Shown here: in pieces, positions 35,581-48,364 of the stretch | How the letters are laid out: each line of letters opens with the position of its first letter | Position numbering within the stretch: the first letter of the stretch is position 1 | Source: Heterodera schachtii | Taxonomy: Eukaryota > Nematoda > Chromadorea > Rhabditida > Heteroderidae | NCBI GenBank assembly: GCA_023374025.1 | Contig: SIJG01000201.1 | Location: 58,809-122,808 of the forward strand | Direction of reading: 5' to 3' | Length of the DNA stretch: 64,000 nt | Notes under the pieces: generated by a model | Database searches by the model: none | Told to the model about the DNA's origin: nothing | The model's input: the letters and a program-made list of their open reading frames with translations, nothing else | Program-made: the position numbers and the translations under genes

Positions 35581-38500
35581 TATATTTTTGTTAATTTAGA
35601 TATATGTTTGTTTTAAAATGGCGATTTTAGTCTAAATTATTTTGAAAGTTTATTAAAATAATTTTGTTGAAACTAAAATTATTTAAAATAATCGATAGAA
35701 AATTATTTTCCCCAAAATATTTGAAAAGCGAAAAATTTAAATAATAATTAATATTTATAAAATTTTGCTCTAAATTTCTGTAGAATAATTTTTAAAAGAT
35801 TTATTTATGATAGGTGCAACCTTTTTTTAAGTAAAATGTTTTATTTGAAAGTTATTTGTTTTATTTCTCATAATTTATATATTTAGAATTTATATTTGTT
35901 TATCTAAGTAAAGGAATAATGAAATAATTGAAAAAATTAATATTCCATCAGCATTAGAACTTAAAATCAAAGATATTTCATTAATGAAAGTCATAAAAAT
36001 GTGCGAATTTAATATCAGTTAACAATTATTCAAAAAGATGATTTATTGTTTATTCCATTAATTTAGTTTGATTAAATTTTGACAGTGCTTTAATAAAATA
36101 TCTTTTATTTTTTCAGATAAAATAATCTTGATAATATGTTTTTCTACCTAAGTTGATTATGTATAAATTCAATTGGAACTGTAAAAATATTTTAATTTTT
36201 TTTTAAATTTTCTTTTTTGTACAAAAAACTTATTGCATAATTTCTTAAATTTTTTAAATTATGCCAATTTCAAAATCTGTATAAAATAATTTCCTTTAAA
36301 CAAATCTTTTAGGTATTCAGCATTATATATAAAGTTTATCTGAATGTAAATAATAATTATTTATGATCTAAATAGAAAATTATCAAATCTTTATTCTTAA
36401 TTAAGCGAACTATTACCAATTAAAATGGATCAAAAAATGAAAAAAACAATTGAAATATTTATTGAATCTACTAATTTATCTATTTATAAACAAGAACAAA
36501 TGCAATATAATATAATTTAGTTAATAGATTAGCACCAACACAGACAAACTCCAATCGTCCTAATAACGATTGGTATTCAAAATTGTATATTTTTTTAGTT
36601 TATTAAAAAACAAAAATTCTTCCAAATAATGTAAAAATATTTTCAATTAAAAAATTAATTATTCACTAGAATGCAATTTCATAATAAAAGTATAAGAAAA
36701 GAATAAATGGAAAAATAAAATTTATTAAATTTATAAAAAAGTGAAAATAATGAAGAATTTGTATAAAAAATTAAAATTAAACATAAAATAAAAATTGTGG
36801 TTTTTTTTATTTTAAAGCTCTAATTATAAATTTAAGGTTAAAATATATAAAGATATTAACTACTCTCAATGATATGAAATTTTTTAAAGTAAATTATTTA
36901 AATTCTCAATAGAAAAAATATAAATTTATGTTCATAATTCAATAAAAGAAAGCACAAATGGCAAAAAATGAATATTCGTGTCTACAACAACGCTGTCAGC
37001 CATAAAAATTTCCAATATTGAAAATATTCCAAAAAAAGATAATTTCGAAGAATTAATCTAAAAATTCATTTTAAAATAACTAAATAATTAAAATAACTTT
37101 AATATAATTAATTTTTTAAGATTCAAAGCAAATTTAAATAAAACTTCAATTGTTAAAAAGTTTGATTGTTCAAATAAATATTTAATTTAGCCAAATCTAT
37201 TCGATTCAAAAGTATCAAAACATCATTTAGTTTAGCATAATGAGAAAAGTATATATTTTTCAAAATGAAAGAAAGAATATGACAAAGAATAAGCCAATTA
37301 TTTTAAAAAAATTTAAAAAATAATAATTTTATTTATGAATTTATTCGTTAAATATAATCACATATTTGAAACTATGAATTCAGCTAAAAATTCTTATCCA
37401 AATTAGGGGGAAATAGGAAGAGCATTAAAAGTATTCCATGGACAATGATAATAATTATTATCCACCATAAGATAATGATCTTAAAAAAATTAATTTAAAC
37501 AGAAAATCTAATTATAATTAAATAATTATCTCTAAAAAGTTTATTATTATTAATTTGAGGCATGAAGATAAAATTAAAATTAAAAACATGAAGTGGAGTT
37601 TATTTTTAAATTTTCAGTATTTTATTCTTTATTCTTATTTGTATTATAATTAATTAGGTATTGGATTTTAAATCTTAAAACTAAGAGACAAAAACATTTA
37701 TAAACAAGAGTATTTATAAAAAATATCAAATAAATATTTGAAAATTTGTTTTAATGAAAAAAGGTTGATTGATCGTTAATAATTAGTGTAAAGCGTACAA
37801 AAAAAAGAAAAAAAAGAAAAAGTGGTTCAACAATATTAAAAGTAATTTTTATTAAAAATATTATGTAAAAATATATTAAATAATAAATAAATGAAAAATC
37901 ATTTTGCAAAAATTAAAATATTTTTTATATTAATCTATTTTTATTCTAATCAAATTTTCGTTTATATTTATATATCAGAGTTACCAATAATCAGTTAAAA
38001 ATTTCAAAAAAAAGTCTTTTATTTCAACAGAAAGTTCTTTAAAAAATAATTCGAAAAAATCTTTAAGAATACAAATTATATTGAAAAAGCAATTAAACAT
38101 ATATTAATTATTTAATTTATGTTGAAATTTGTTTATTAATTTTTAATTATTAGTTCAAAAGGCAACAAAATCAGAAAAAAAAATCGCACCCACCAAAAAT
38201 AATATAGAAGACGTTGAATGAGAGAACGAGAATTTTTAATTTAGGATATATATTTTTTGAACATTGTAGTTAATATTTAATAATATATAAAAATTATAAA
38301 TCATTCAAAATCAATAAAAAAAATTTATATAATTAATTTAATTGAAAAGAATTAAATTTTCATAATATTTAACCGAATTTTTGAAATAAAAAGGTTTAAT
38401 ATAAGAATAATAATTAAATTTTTTTAATCATTAAAGAAAAATTCTTACTCACTCATAAACCATAAATTCGGAGTCCACAACCAGAGCACATTTATTTATT

Positions 38501-40018
38501 AGTTTGATTTAATTAAATTAAGAATTTCAATTACAAAATTAAAATTAATATAATCTCTTATTATCGTAAACTCATCTTAATTAATTTGAAAAAAAATTCA
38601 AATATGTAACACAATCTAAGAAAAAAAATTATTTTATAAAGTAAAATCACTATTTGTAAAAATTAAAAACTTAACACATAATAAAAAATATTTTATTTAA
38701 TATAAAATAAAATTTTATAAATTTTAGATAATAATTAAATAATATTATTCTTTAATAATTTCAAAATTTAAATTGAATTTTAAAAAATTAAATTAATTTC
38801 TATGGACTTAAAAATTAAAAAAAATTATAATATACTGAGGGTGCAAAGAAATATTATCCATAAAAAATAATTTTGATATAAAAATTACAAATTCAACAAG
38901 AAAAAATGTATAACAAAAATAAAATATTATTAAAAATATTTAGTAAATTAGAAACTATGATAGATTAAATAATTTTATATCATTCTTAATGTTAAATAAG
39001 CAAAACCAAAAAGTTAATTGGAATATTTTTTTACAAATCAAAATGAGTAGAATTTACTGATTTGATAATATAAAAACAAATCTGTGAGTATGGATGGACT
39101 AGACAAGATATTTAAATTATTCTGGAAAGTTAATTTTTAAATAATTACTCAAAGTATTAAGTAATTTATTAATTTAATATAAAGTTCATTTCGAGACCAA
39201 AAAACCAAAATTATAATTAAATTCTATAGAAATTTTATTACTGAAATATCATTTTGCTTTTGTTTTTCATTAAAAATAAACATAGAAAAGTAAAAAATTT
39301 AAAAAATAATTAAGTTAAAAAGAAATCCCAAAGAAAAAAGATAAAAAAACAATTTTTTATCATAAAAATTATTTCAAATTTGCGATATTCGCAGATTTGG
39401 TCAAAAAATGCAAACAGAGCAAGAAATTAAAAGGAATTACAAAATTTTAGAAAACACAATAGCAATATTTCAATAAAAAATATACTATTTAAATAACTTA
39501 ATTTTAATGATTTTATTGTATAATTTTCCAAATAATTAATTAAAGATTATAGAGTAAAGAAAAAGTAAACAATAAATAAAAAATAAAAAATAAAATAATC
39601 ACTAAAAAGAAGTAAAAATTTCTTTAATAAAATTGTGAATAAAATTACATATTTATAAAATAAATAATTGTTAATTAATTACTTATTTAACACCATAAGG
39701 GACACGCGCAACTTACAAATTAAGATCTAGTAATAATCTGTTTGAAATAATATTAAACTTTACTTTTAATTCAGTCTACAAATATAATGCAAGTTAAAAG
39801 ATAAAAATATAAAATGAAATATTAATTCATATTAATTTATTTATAAAATTTTTCCAAATAATTCAAGTACAAAAAAATTATATGTATTTTAAAAAAATAA
39901 TAATAATTTTAATTTTATAATTTTGTTAAATTAATAAAGAGATCTATTAATTTTTGGCGTTTTGCCCAAAATTTGAATTTATTTACAATTGCAATAGGAA
40001 ACTCTTATTTATTATTTA
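35581..40018. other. A/T-rich non-coding DNA
   Basis: No gene or array seen over more than 4 kb. A perfect 8-bp stem, CCAATCGT/ACGATTGG, with a 7-base loop lies at 36551-36573. The stretch near 38950-39000 shares a few words (ACTATGATAGATTAAATAA) with 18005 and 34720. Confidence 0.55.
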
Positions 40019-40065
40019 AACGAGCGCTAGGAGCCGCTTCGCGTCGCCAACCGCTCGGGGGTTTT
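40019..40065. other. Isolated G+C-rich patch
   Basis: The bases ACGAGCGCTAGGAGCCGC and TTCGCGTCGCCAACCGCTCG are far more G+C-rich than the flanks. CGAGCG at the left and CGCTCG at the right are inverted, so it could form a stem. It may be the end or remnant of a mobile element. It is followed by a T/C-rich run to about 40130. Confidence 0.4.
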
Positions 40066-40356
40066 TCAGATAATTTTTCTCTTTTTATCGCATTCTCTTA
40101 CTTTTTCTCTTTATTTATCTCTTTCTGAACACACTATAAATTTTCTCATTTTTTGCTTTGTTATTTTTGCAAAGACTTTCGCTTCAAAAAATAGCCAAAT
40201 TTAGTTATTGGACAAATCAGCTGCTTTCTCAAAAATGTTCTAAAACAATGTTAAATGGCATGAAAAAGGTTTTGCTGAAAATCATTAAATATTTTTTTAA
40301 ACGAATATACCAAAAACATTTTTGAACACCTTTTAGTTTGTTAAGTACGAAATAAT

Positions 40357-41180
40357 GGGGGGGGGGGGAAATTGCGAAATAAGGAACCAATCAATCATTT
40401 TTTATTGACAGTTTTATTCAAAACGGGGCAAAAATTGTCTGACGAAATTTTTTTTTTGGACATTTAATGCCTTATTTGCGAGTCATCAATCATTTTTCTT
40501 AACAGCTTTTTATTTTAAAGGGCAAAAAAAAGTGAGTCGTGCAAAAAAAAGAATTACGAAATGCTATGCAAATGTTTTTGTTATGACCTTATAACATGTA
40601 CTTAAATTACATTCCAAATGCACCACTAAAAATTCAATAGTTTTCACTCACAAACATTTGACCTTCACGCGGGGACGGGGGGGGGGGGTAAATATGTTCA
40701 AAAATATTTAATATATACATATTTAAAAATACATAATTTTATTGGTGATTAACAATTACAAATTCTTAACAAATTTCCTTCTATTTTACTTGTCTTTTTA
40801 AATTAAGTTTAATTATATTTTAATTTGAGCAAATTTGCGTCATTAACATGTGACAATTAATGAACTTTTCGCGGCGGAGATGGAACGGCGTCGGGAGGGA
40901 GGAATGGGATGGCTTAGGGGGGGGGGGGGGTGTAGACGTAAAAATATATTAAAATATTTAAATTCGTCCTAATGATTACATATTTAAATTGTTCTTAAAG
41001 TTTACTAAAGATTAACAAAATTTATTTTATTATTTACAATAAAATTTTATTTCGAGTTGTTTTGCATAATTTAAGCTGACAGCTGATGATTAATGACCTT
41101 CGCGCGGCGGACGACGGAACGGGCGGAGAGAGGGACGGAAAGGGGGGGGGGAGGCGGAGGGGAGGGGGCAAAAGTGCAGA
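40357..41180 (+). repeat. Poly-G-bearing degenerate tandem units
   Basis: Four runs of 10-14 G occur on the plus strand: 40357-40368, 40677-40688, 40917-40930 and 41142-41151. The last three end similar units of about 220-240 bp, each with an A/T-rich half (TAAATT..., ATTAACAA..., TTTTATT) and then GTGACAATTAATGA or TGATGATTAATGACC, a CGCGGCGGA-like word and the G run. Within 40372-40565 a shorter unit with AATCAATCATTTTT or CATCAATCATTTTT is duplicated. The G runs with neighbouring GGG words (GGGAGGGAGG, GGCGGAGGGGAGGGGG) could form G-quadruplexes. No coding frame. Confidence 0.65.
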
Positions 41181-41272
41181 TCAATATTGGTCAAATTTGA
41201 ATTTAATGATAGAATAGCCGCAACATTTTGAATTATGCGGCAAATTAAATAGTTAACATTTTTATTTTGTAA

Positions 41273-41582
41273 GGCGGCTGCTTCAAAGGGTTTGGATTGT
41301 TTTCACAAAATATCGACTTTATTTTATGGCGGAACCTTCAAAGGGTTACTCCAATAGGTTTTGAAAAATTGCTCGGGCGGCAACTTCAAAACGTTTAAAT
41401 GGCTCGGGATTTTGGGCGAAAATACCACGGGGCGGCACCTTCAAAACCCTTCAATAGGCTCGAGATTTTGCGGGAAACTATCACGGGCGGCAACTTCAAA
41501 CCCTTCAATAGGCTCGGGATTGTGCGCGGGCGGCATCTTCAAAGGAAAACACCCCTTCAATAGGCTCGGGATTTTGGAGGGG
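41273..41582 (+). repeat. Degenerate minisatellite of about 55 bp, six units
   Basis: Units begin at GGCGG words at 41273, 41328, 41376, 41431, 41486 and 41529. A typical unit reads GGGCGGCAACTTCAAACCC, TTCAATAGGCTCGGGATTTT, then a variable spacer. The 88-codon plus frame at 41361-41627 is a product of the repeat (recurring NPSIGS) and has no supported start or domain. Confidence 0.8.
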
Positions 41583-41861
41583 TCCTACCGCTACCCGGAC
41601 GGTTTTGGCACCATATACTACTACTAAGGATGGATGGCACAATCAGTATGAATTTTTAATATTATATGCACTTATTCACAAGTAAAAAATATTTTTCTAA
41701 ATTTGATGAAACCGAATTAAGCAATTAATTCGAATGAAAATTCTAAAAAGGCATCTACAAAATTTTTTAGCTTAATAAAATTTAGCGAAATTAAAATAAA
41801 ATAAAGTAAATTTTTTATTGCTGAAATTATAAATGACGAATTATTCGAAAATTCGAAAAAT

Positions 41862-41862
<1 letters not shown>

Positions 41863-41934
<72 letters not shown>
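41863..41934. repeat. (AT)n microsatellite, about 36 repeats
   Basis: A pure alternating A/T run of about 70 bases. The 91-codon minus frame that reads Tyr-Ile repeats is its artefact. Confidence 0.95.
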
Positions 41935-41937
<3 letters not shown>

Positions 41938-42013
41938 AAAAAATAAGAAATATCAGGAAAAAATTAAAGCAGAAAATTAGTGAAAATTTCAATTTAAAAA
42001 ATTTTTAAATAAA

Positions 42014-42053
42014 AAAATCTTAATGTAATGAATGCATTTCACTGACTTGAATC
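42014..42053 (+). repeat. Short match to the right flank of the satellite
   Basis: AATCTTAATGTAATGAATGC and ATTTCACTGACTTGAATC match the junction at 25983-26019, where the last satellite unit meets its flank (AATCTTAATAAAAATGAATG, ATTTCATTGACTTGAAT). An (AT)n run sits about 80 bases upstream in both places. This may be an unexpanded relative of the satellite locus. Confidence 0.5.
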
Positions 42054-45000
42054 TTACTTTTAAACCACATTAAAACGTTAAATAATAAATTTTATTTAAG
42101 AAGCATAACATCTCACTTACATACACTTTAACAATTTTAGCGCAACGAGAAAAGAGCGAATATAAATCGGTTATTATATTCATTATACTAAAATTCAAAT
42201 AAAAAATAATAATGAAAAATACAAAACTCATAAACAATATCGACATTAATCACGAGGGCACTTCGTTATGTCCATAATCACGAATCATTAATTTTCGAGT
42301 CCCTATATGCAGTGCAAATCTGAAAATCTGTTTATAATTATGAGAATCGAATTTTTTTTATATAACGCCGAGTTTTGTAATCAAAGGCAGAAAGAGGAAG
42401 ATGGGTGAAATTTTGGCGATAGTTTCAATAATTTTTTCAAATAAATTTCACTATAAAGAAAGTGATTCAAAAACCGTCAAATTTTGTCTTTTTTAATCAA
42501 AGACATAACATTTTCTATAATCATTCAAATTGCTTCAAAAGTTAATTGAAAAAATGCGAAAAAAACGATTTTTCAAATTTTTCAAATCCAATTTTCTAAT
42601 CGAAGAGAATATACAGATTTTAAATTAGTGTTCATCACTTCTGTTAGGTATTATTGAATTGGACAATGGAAATACACCACGGAAAAATACAAAAATAAAG
42701 CAATAAAAATTCATAAAAAACCAATTATTAAAATTAACGTAAAAACTTTAAAAAACAATTAATTTTATTTAATGATTGATCACAGATATACAAAAAAATA
42801 ATTGTTTACTCGAAAATAAACTAAAAGATGGCAAAATTAAAAGCAAATATTCCAATATTGGAAAATAAAAATTATAAAAGAATAAAAAAAAAGAGGAAAT
42901 TCGCAGATAGATAAAATAATACATCCATCCAATCACTCACTTCTGTTGAATTGATCATTTGCAAATTTTATACAATAAAGAAATATTATTTTAAATTTTG
43001 GGGACTACCATCGGTGCGATTACCTATTTATTTGTGGATGATGTGCTAATATTAGTAATTGTCTGATTTTATATTAATTACTGAATATTTGCAGAATAAA
43101 AATTAGCTTGAGGGATTATCTCCAATTTTTGACTAATAATAAATAGAATAAAATTCTTATTTTATTACTTGGTCCGTTGGAGAACAGATTACCTGATTTT
43201 TCAACCTCACCAGAAAGGGGGAGATAATTGGAGACGGGGAGATTAATAAAGACAGATTTTATTCAGTTATGACATAAAACAAGTTCTTCCGTGTTCCTAT
43301 AATTATAATATCAATATGAGATATGTCTTCGGTTATGAATATAAAATTAATATTAACTATAAAACAATGATCTTTAATCTTATCTTTCTAATAATTTAAA
43401 CTCGAATTATATTTTATATTAAAAAAGTAAGAAAAAAATGATGAAATAGAATGCTGCAATACATATGAAAAAACACGGTCTTGCCCGAGATTTGAAAAAT
43501 AATTTCTAAATAAAATTAATAATGAAAATTTGAATTAATTAAATCCATTAATAAAGTTGGAGCGTCATGTTAAAATGAGTAATGGAAAATTAACAGTTTT
43601 AATAAAAGGCGATAAACCACAGTTATAATTCTATGAAGTAAAAATCTGAATTTTTTAAAAATCTTTATCTATGTTTTATTTTAATCAATATTTTATTTGA
43701 AATTATGTATAAAAATAGGTATTGATTGTTTTTAACGAAAAATTTAATAAAGATAAATAAATTTTAATTGAATTTTTTAGAATTGGATCAATTAAATTCA
43801 AAAAAAAAAGCCCATTAAACGAATTCAACAGAAAAATAAAACCAGTAAAACAAAAATGAAGAAATGTCCAAAATGAAAGTTAATGCGAACTAAGATAAAA
43901 AAAAAAAAAATTTAATTACAGTTTTTATAAGAAAAATTATAAATTTTAAATGAATAAAAACTAATCTGCAGCGAGTTAAACGAATTGTAATAAACAATGA
44001 AATAATAATAAAAAAAATTTTAGCAGTAATTTAATTATTATTTCAAAAAAATTTGTATATAATTCGTTTTTATTTGCATAAAATTAATTAACCTTTTGTC
44101 CCAATTTTTTCACCAAAAAGTTGAAAAATGGATCACATATAATACAAAACAAAAGTAGATTTTGGGTCAAAAAAGTAAAGTAACAATACGAATAAATTGA
44201 GCAGAATTAAGTAAAATTTATTTATTAATTAGCATTAGTCCATCAGTCAACATCATGTGACTTATTCATGGTAAAAATGACAATAAATATAATTTTTTAA
44301 TACAATTGAAACAAATAATAAATTTTGCGGAATGAAAATCATTAATAATCTTATCCGTAATTAATTAATTAATTATTTAACTCTCTGGACCAACAATGAC
44401 TCGAAATTAATGGCACAAGACGTTTTACAAAATATGACAATAATTTATTTAAACTCAAATTTTTTTAATAAATAAAAAATGAATATATAAAATTGTCAAT
44501 AAATAAGTTGATTTATCTATTGTCTCTTTAAAATGGAAAAATAAAAGAACATAAAGTAAATTTTAAAAATGCCATGAAATTTATAGTTTTCTTAAATGCG
44601 CTACCAAAAAGACAAAAATTAATTTTCGACGCTTCAATTTAAATTTGTTTTGATTGAATTGAAAAATTTAATTTTTTAAAAGCAGAAAGAGCCAACAAAC
44701 CGGCGTATAAAAAAAACCGATTGCGAGTAATAGCGCAAGAAAGAAAATATTTATAAAGCAGACATTTTATTCTCTCAAGATTACTAATGAATATTAATGA
44801 AAAATTAATATAAAAACAAAAACATTTATTTAACTTAAAGAAAATTATAAAAAATATTTAAATTTTGACATTACATCAATTATATCCAAATAAAAAAACC
44901 AATAATCATTCATAATCATCATTTAAAAATAATAAATAAATATATAGCTTAGCAAATAAAATTTAAAACTAAAATTTTTGTTTTGGTTCAATGCAATTTT

Positions 45001-48000
45001 AAAAAATGCATAAAAACCTAAAAATGAGTATTGAAATTAACGCTGTAAAATTTCGACGTTCCACAACAAGATTCATAACATTCTAAGGAAAGTTAATTTA
45101 GCGCTTAATTTAAATATTCAAAAAAATAAAAAATATTAAACGAACTTAATAATTAATTTTAAAATAAACCAAAATTTAATTAATTATTATTTAATAAAAT
45201 TATATTTTTTAAATTCAAATAAGAAAGAAAAATTCTATAATTAATAAATTCAAAAATACAATAAAATGAACGCATAAATTAGAAAGAAAAAAAAATCCAA
45301 ATCATATATTCTTGCACGGCTTTTAATTTTGTTTGAAATAATCTTCTGAAGTTTTTTCAAAATTTTATTAATAAAATCGTTTTATTCCTGCGATCATTTT
45401 TAGATGGAATTAAAAAATATTTATTAATAATGTGCAATATTAATTTATTTATTATATTAATTGAAATAAAAATTTCAAACATAAAATTACAATTTTATTA
45501 AAACAATTTAAAAAGTCAAAGCTAATATATACCAAATATAAATAAAAATCACGAGACTGTTCGTTTTTGTCCCTAATCTTGGGTCCCCAAATGTCATCAA
45601 ATAGGTCGCTTCTATCTGCGCTGCCGGGACAATATTTACAAAAATTAAACACATAAATGACATATAATTAATTCTAAAATTTATTTACTTATCTAACGAT
45701 ATTTTGGTTAAACAAAGATCTATTTTTTTTTTCTTGTCTTGAAAATAGTATATTTAAATAAAAAACATTTATATCGCTCACTGAGATTAAATTAAGTTAA
45801 AGAATGAATTGAGAGCAAAAAAGAAAAGTAATTTACAAAATCTAATGACTGAGAATACCTAAATTTAATATTTTTATTTTGCTAGTGCTTTTTGATTAAT
45901 ATTTATTTTGCATCATAACAAATTAATTGATAAAATTTCTATTTATTGGATTTAATAAGTTATATTTTTTTCAAAAAAAAATTTTTTTTTAATTATGAAA
46001 GTTTCTCCTAGAAATAAAATAAAGATGAGATAAAATGATCTGGATCGAAGTCAATAATAAAATAAATAATAGTTATATAATAACATTAGTAAATATGGTT
46101 AAATGGTATCTAAATTTTTTTACTGTATAAATTTTCAAAAATAAAACACTTTTAGTTTGAATCATAATTAAATTAAATATTTAAAGATGTATTGGCAATT
46201 ATAATAAAAACTAACATTGATAAAATTTATTCCTACGATAATTAATAAACGAATTGGCAAAGTCGAGTAAACTTGAAGAAAAAATATTAAATAAAAATAA
46301 TAACATAAATAATAGAACATAAAACTTTATCATTAATTTTTTATACTATTATATCGTTTTCGCTTTAATTTATAATATAATAAAAAAAATTGGATATAAA
46401 ATATAACCAAATATAATAAATAAACTATGAAAGATTAATAATAATATTTATTTGATCGAACTATCAACTAAAAAGAAATTTATCGTAATTTAAAAGAAAA
46501 TTTATTCCATTCGTAATATAAAATTATTATTTTATTTAAAAATAATATTAAAAAATCATTATTTTAAATATTTTAAAATGACAAATAAATTAATAAAACT
46601 TTTGTTTATTAAAAAAATGAGTATACAATGTCGCGAGCATATGTTTCCACGAGATAGGGCACAAGATTAAAATTATAAAAGAAAAATTTTCGACATTTAA
46701 TTATTTAAATATCACAAATGAGAAATAAAAAAGAATTTAATGAATTTAAAATGCACTCAAAAAACCCTATTTAAAATAAATATAACTTTTTAGATCAGTG
46801 TTAATTATTAAATTAAAATGCGAAGCCATTAATAAATTAAATAAAGGTTAATAAAAATATTTAAGAAAATAGAAAGAATTAATTTTCGACAGTCGCTAAT
46901 GCGGAAAACTTTTGAAATTAATGATAATTTGTTAATAGATTTTGAACCAATGAAAATAAATAACAAAAGATATCGACACAATTAATAATTTAAAAAATAA
47001 AATATTAATAAATCTAAAAATTTAAGCAATCAAAAAAGTAAATTAATTCTTTCAATTTAAAAGTCTTTATTAATCTACGAATATTCTTATTAATTTTAGA
47101 ATCAGAATTATAAAGGTATTTCATCGAATAAGGAAGATTTAGAAAATTTACAGTTGAGGTTTTATTATGAGAATTAGACCCATTTATATGTAAATTTTTA
47201 AATTTTATAATTAGGAAACAATTCTTTCGGGCATTAATTTCGAAATTAATAATGGTTTATATTCATTAAAAGCATATAACATAGCCAACTAAATCTGCTC
47301 TTTCAGATGTATTTGATCGCTATTAAAATCAGCTTTAATTAAAATGAATTCGGGTGATTTTTGTAATTGACCTTGAATTTAAAAGATTAAATTTTAAAAC
47401 TGAGTTTAATTAATTTATCTATCGCATTTTACCTATTTATTTTTATCTTAATAAATCACTTTGTATTTCTTTTGTCATTATTTAATCTATCTTTTTTTAT
47501 TTACTATTATTTTTATCGAAAGGCAAAGATTGTGTTACGAATATTTACTTTTTATATTAAACTTCTATTTAATAGTTGATTTATTCGACTTTGATTCTCT
47601 ATTATTGTAAAATGCAGGTCATACATACTTGATCTATTCAAAAATACGAATTAAAATAAAAAATATTAAAAATAAATCAAAAAGTTTTTCAAAATAATAT
47701 TTATTTAAAAACAGAAATAATATTATCATGTTTACTTTTTCTAATAATTTAATGTTAAAAGTAAAAATTTATCAAAAATTTAAATTTGCTAAATTTTGTA
47801 CAAAATTAAAAAAATATATATTTTTTTAAAAATCTTAATCCGAATAAAATTCTTAATCATATTTTTTTTTCAAAGTATAATAAACTTTAATAAGATTTAT
47901 AACTTTATAAAATTTAAATTAATTCAATAAAAATTAATGCAAAAGGAAAATTTTATTCTTCAGCTATAATTATAGAATATAAAAGAAAAATCCAATTTGG

Positions 48001-48364
48001 TTATTGATTATAAATTCTTATTTAGTGGATTTTGAAAAAATGTTTATTCGAATTACAGCTGTAAAATATGTAACTATGCCATTATTTTAATTTTGATTTT
48101 TGAATTAATAAAATTTTATTTTGACACTATTTCGGGCATTTATTACTAAGTAAAATTAAAAATAAATATGTTGAAATAATTACTAGAAATAAATTAATAA
48201 TAAATAAATGAATATATACAATGGATAATATGTAAAAGAATTATTGTTTATTATTTGAAAATAATTTATAAATCAAAACTCAAATTTTAATTTTTATTAA
48301 ATGAAAAATTAAAATATTGGTTTTTTAATTGAAATAAAACTTCTTTTTAAAAATAACTTAAAAG
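42054..48364. other. A/T-rich non-coding DNA
   Basis: More than 6 kb with no supported gene, array or strong inverted repeat. A patch at 45550-45635 (CTTGGGTCCCCAAATGTC, CTGCGCTGCCGGGAC) is less biased. It lies in a 66-codon minus frame that I do not recognise. Another at 42235-42320 holds ACGAGGGCACTTCGTTATG. Confidence 0.55.

Noticed and set aside
41361..41992. Open frames of 88 and 91 codons
   Set aside because: The first is made by the 55-bp minisatellite and the second by the (AT)n run.
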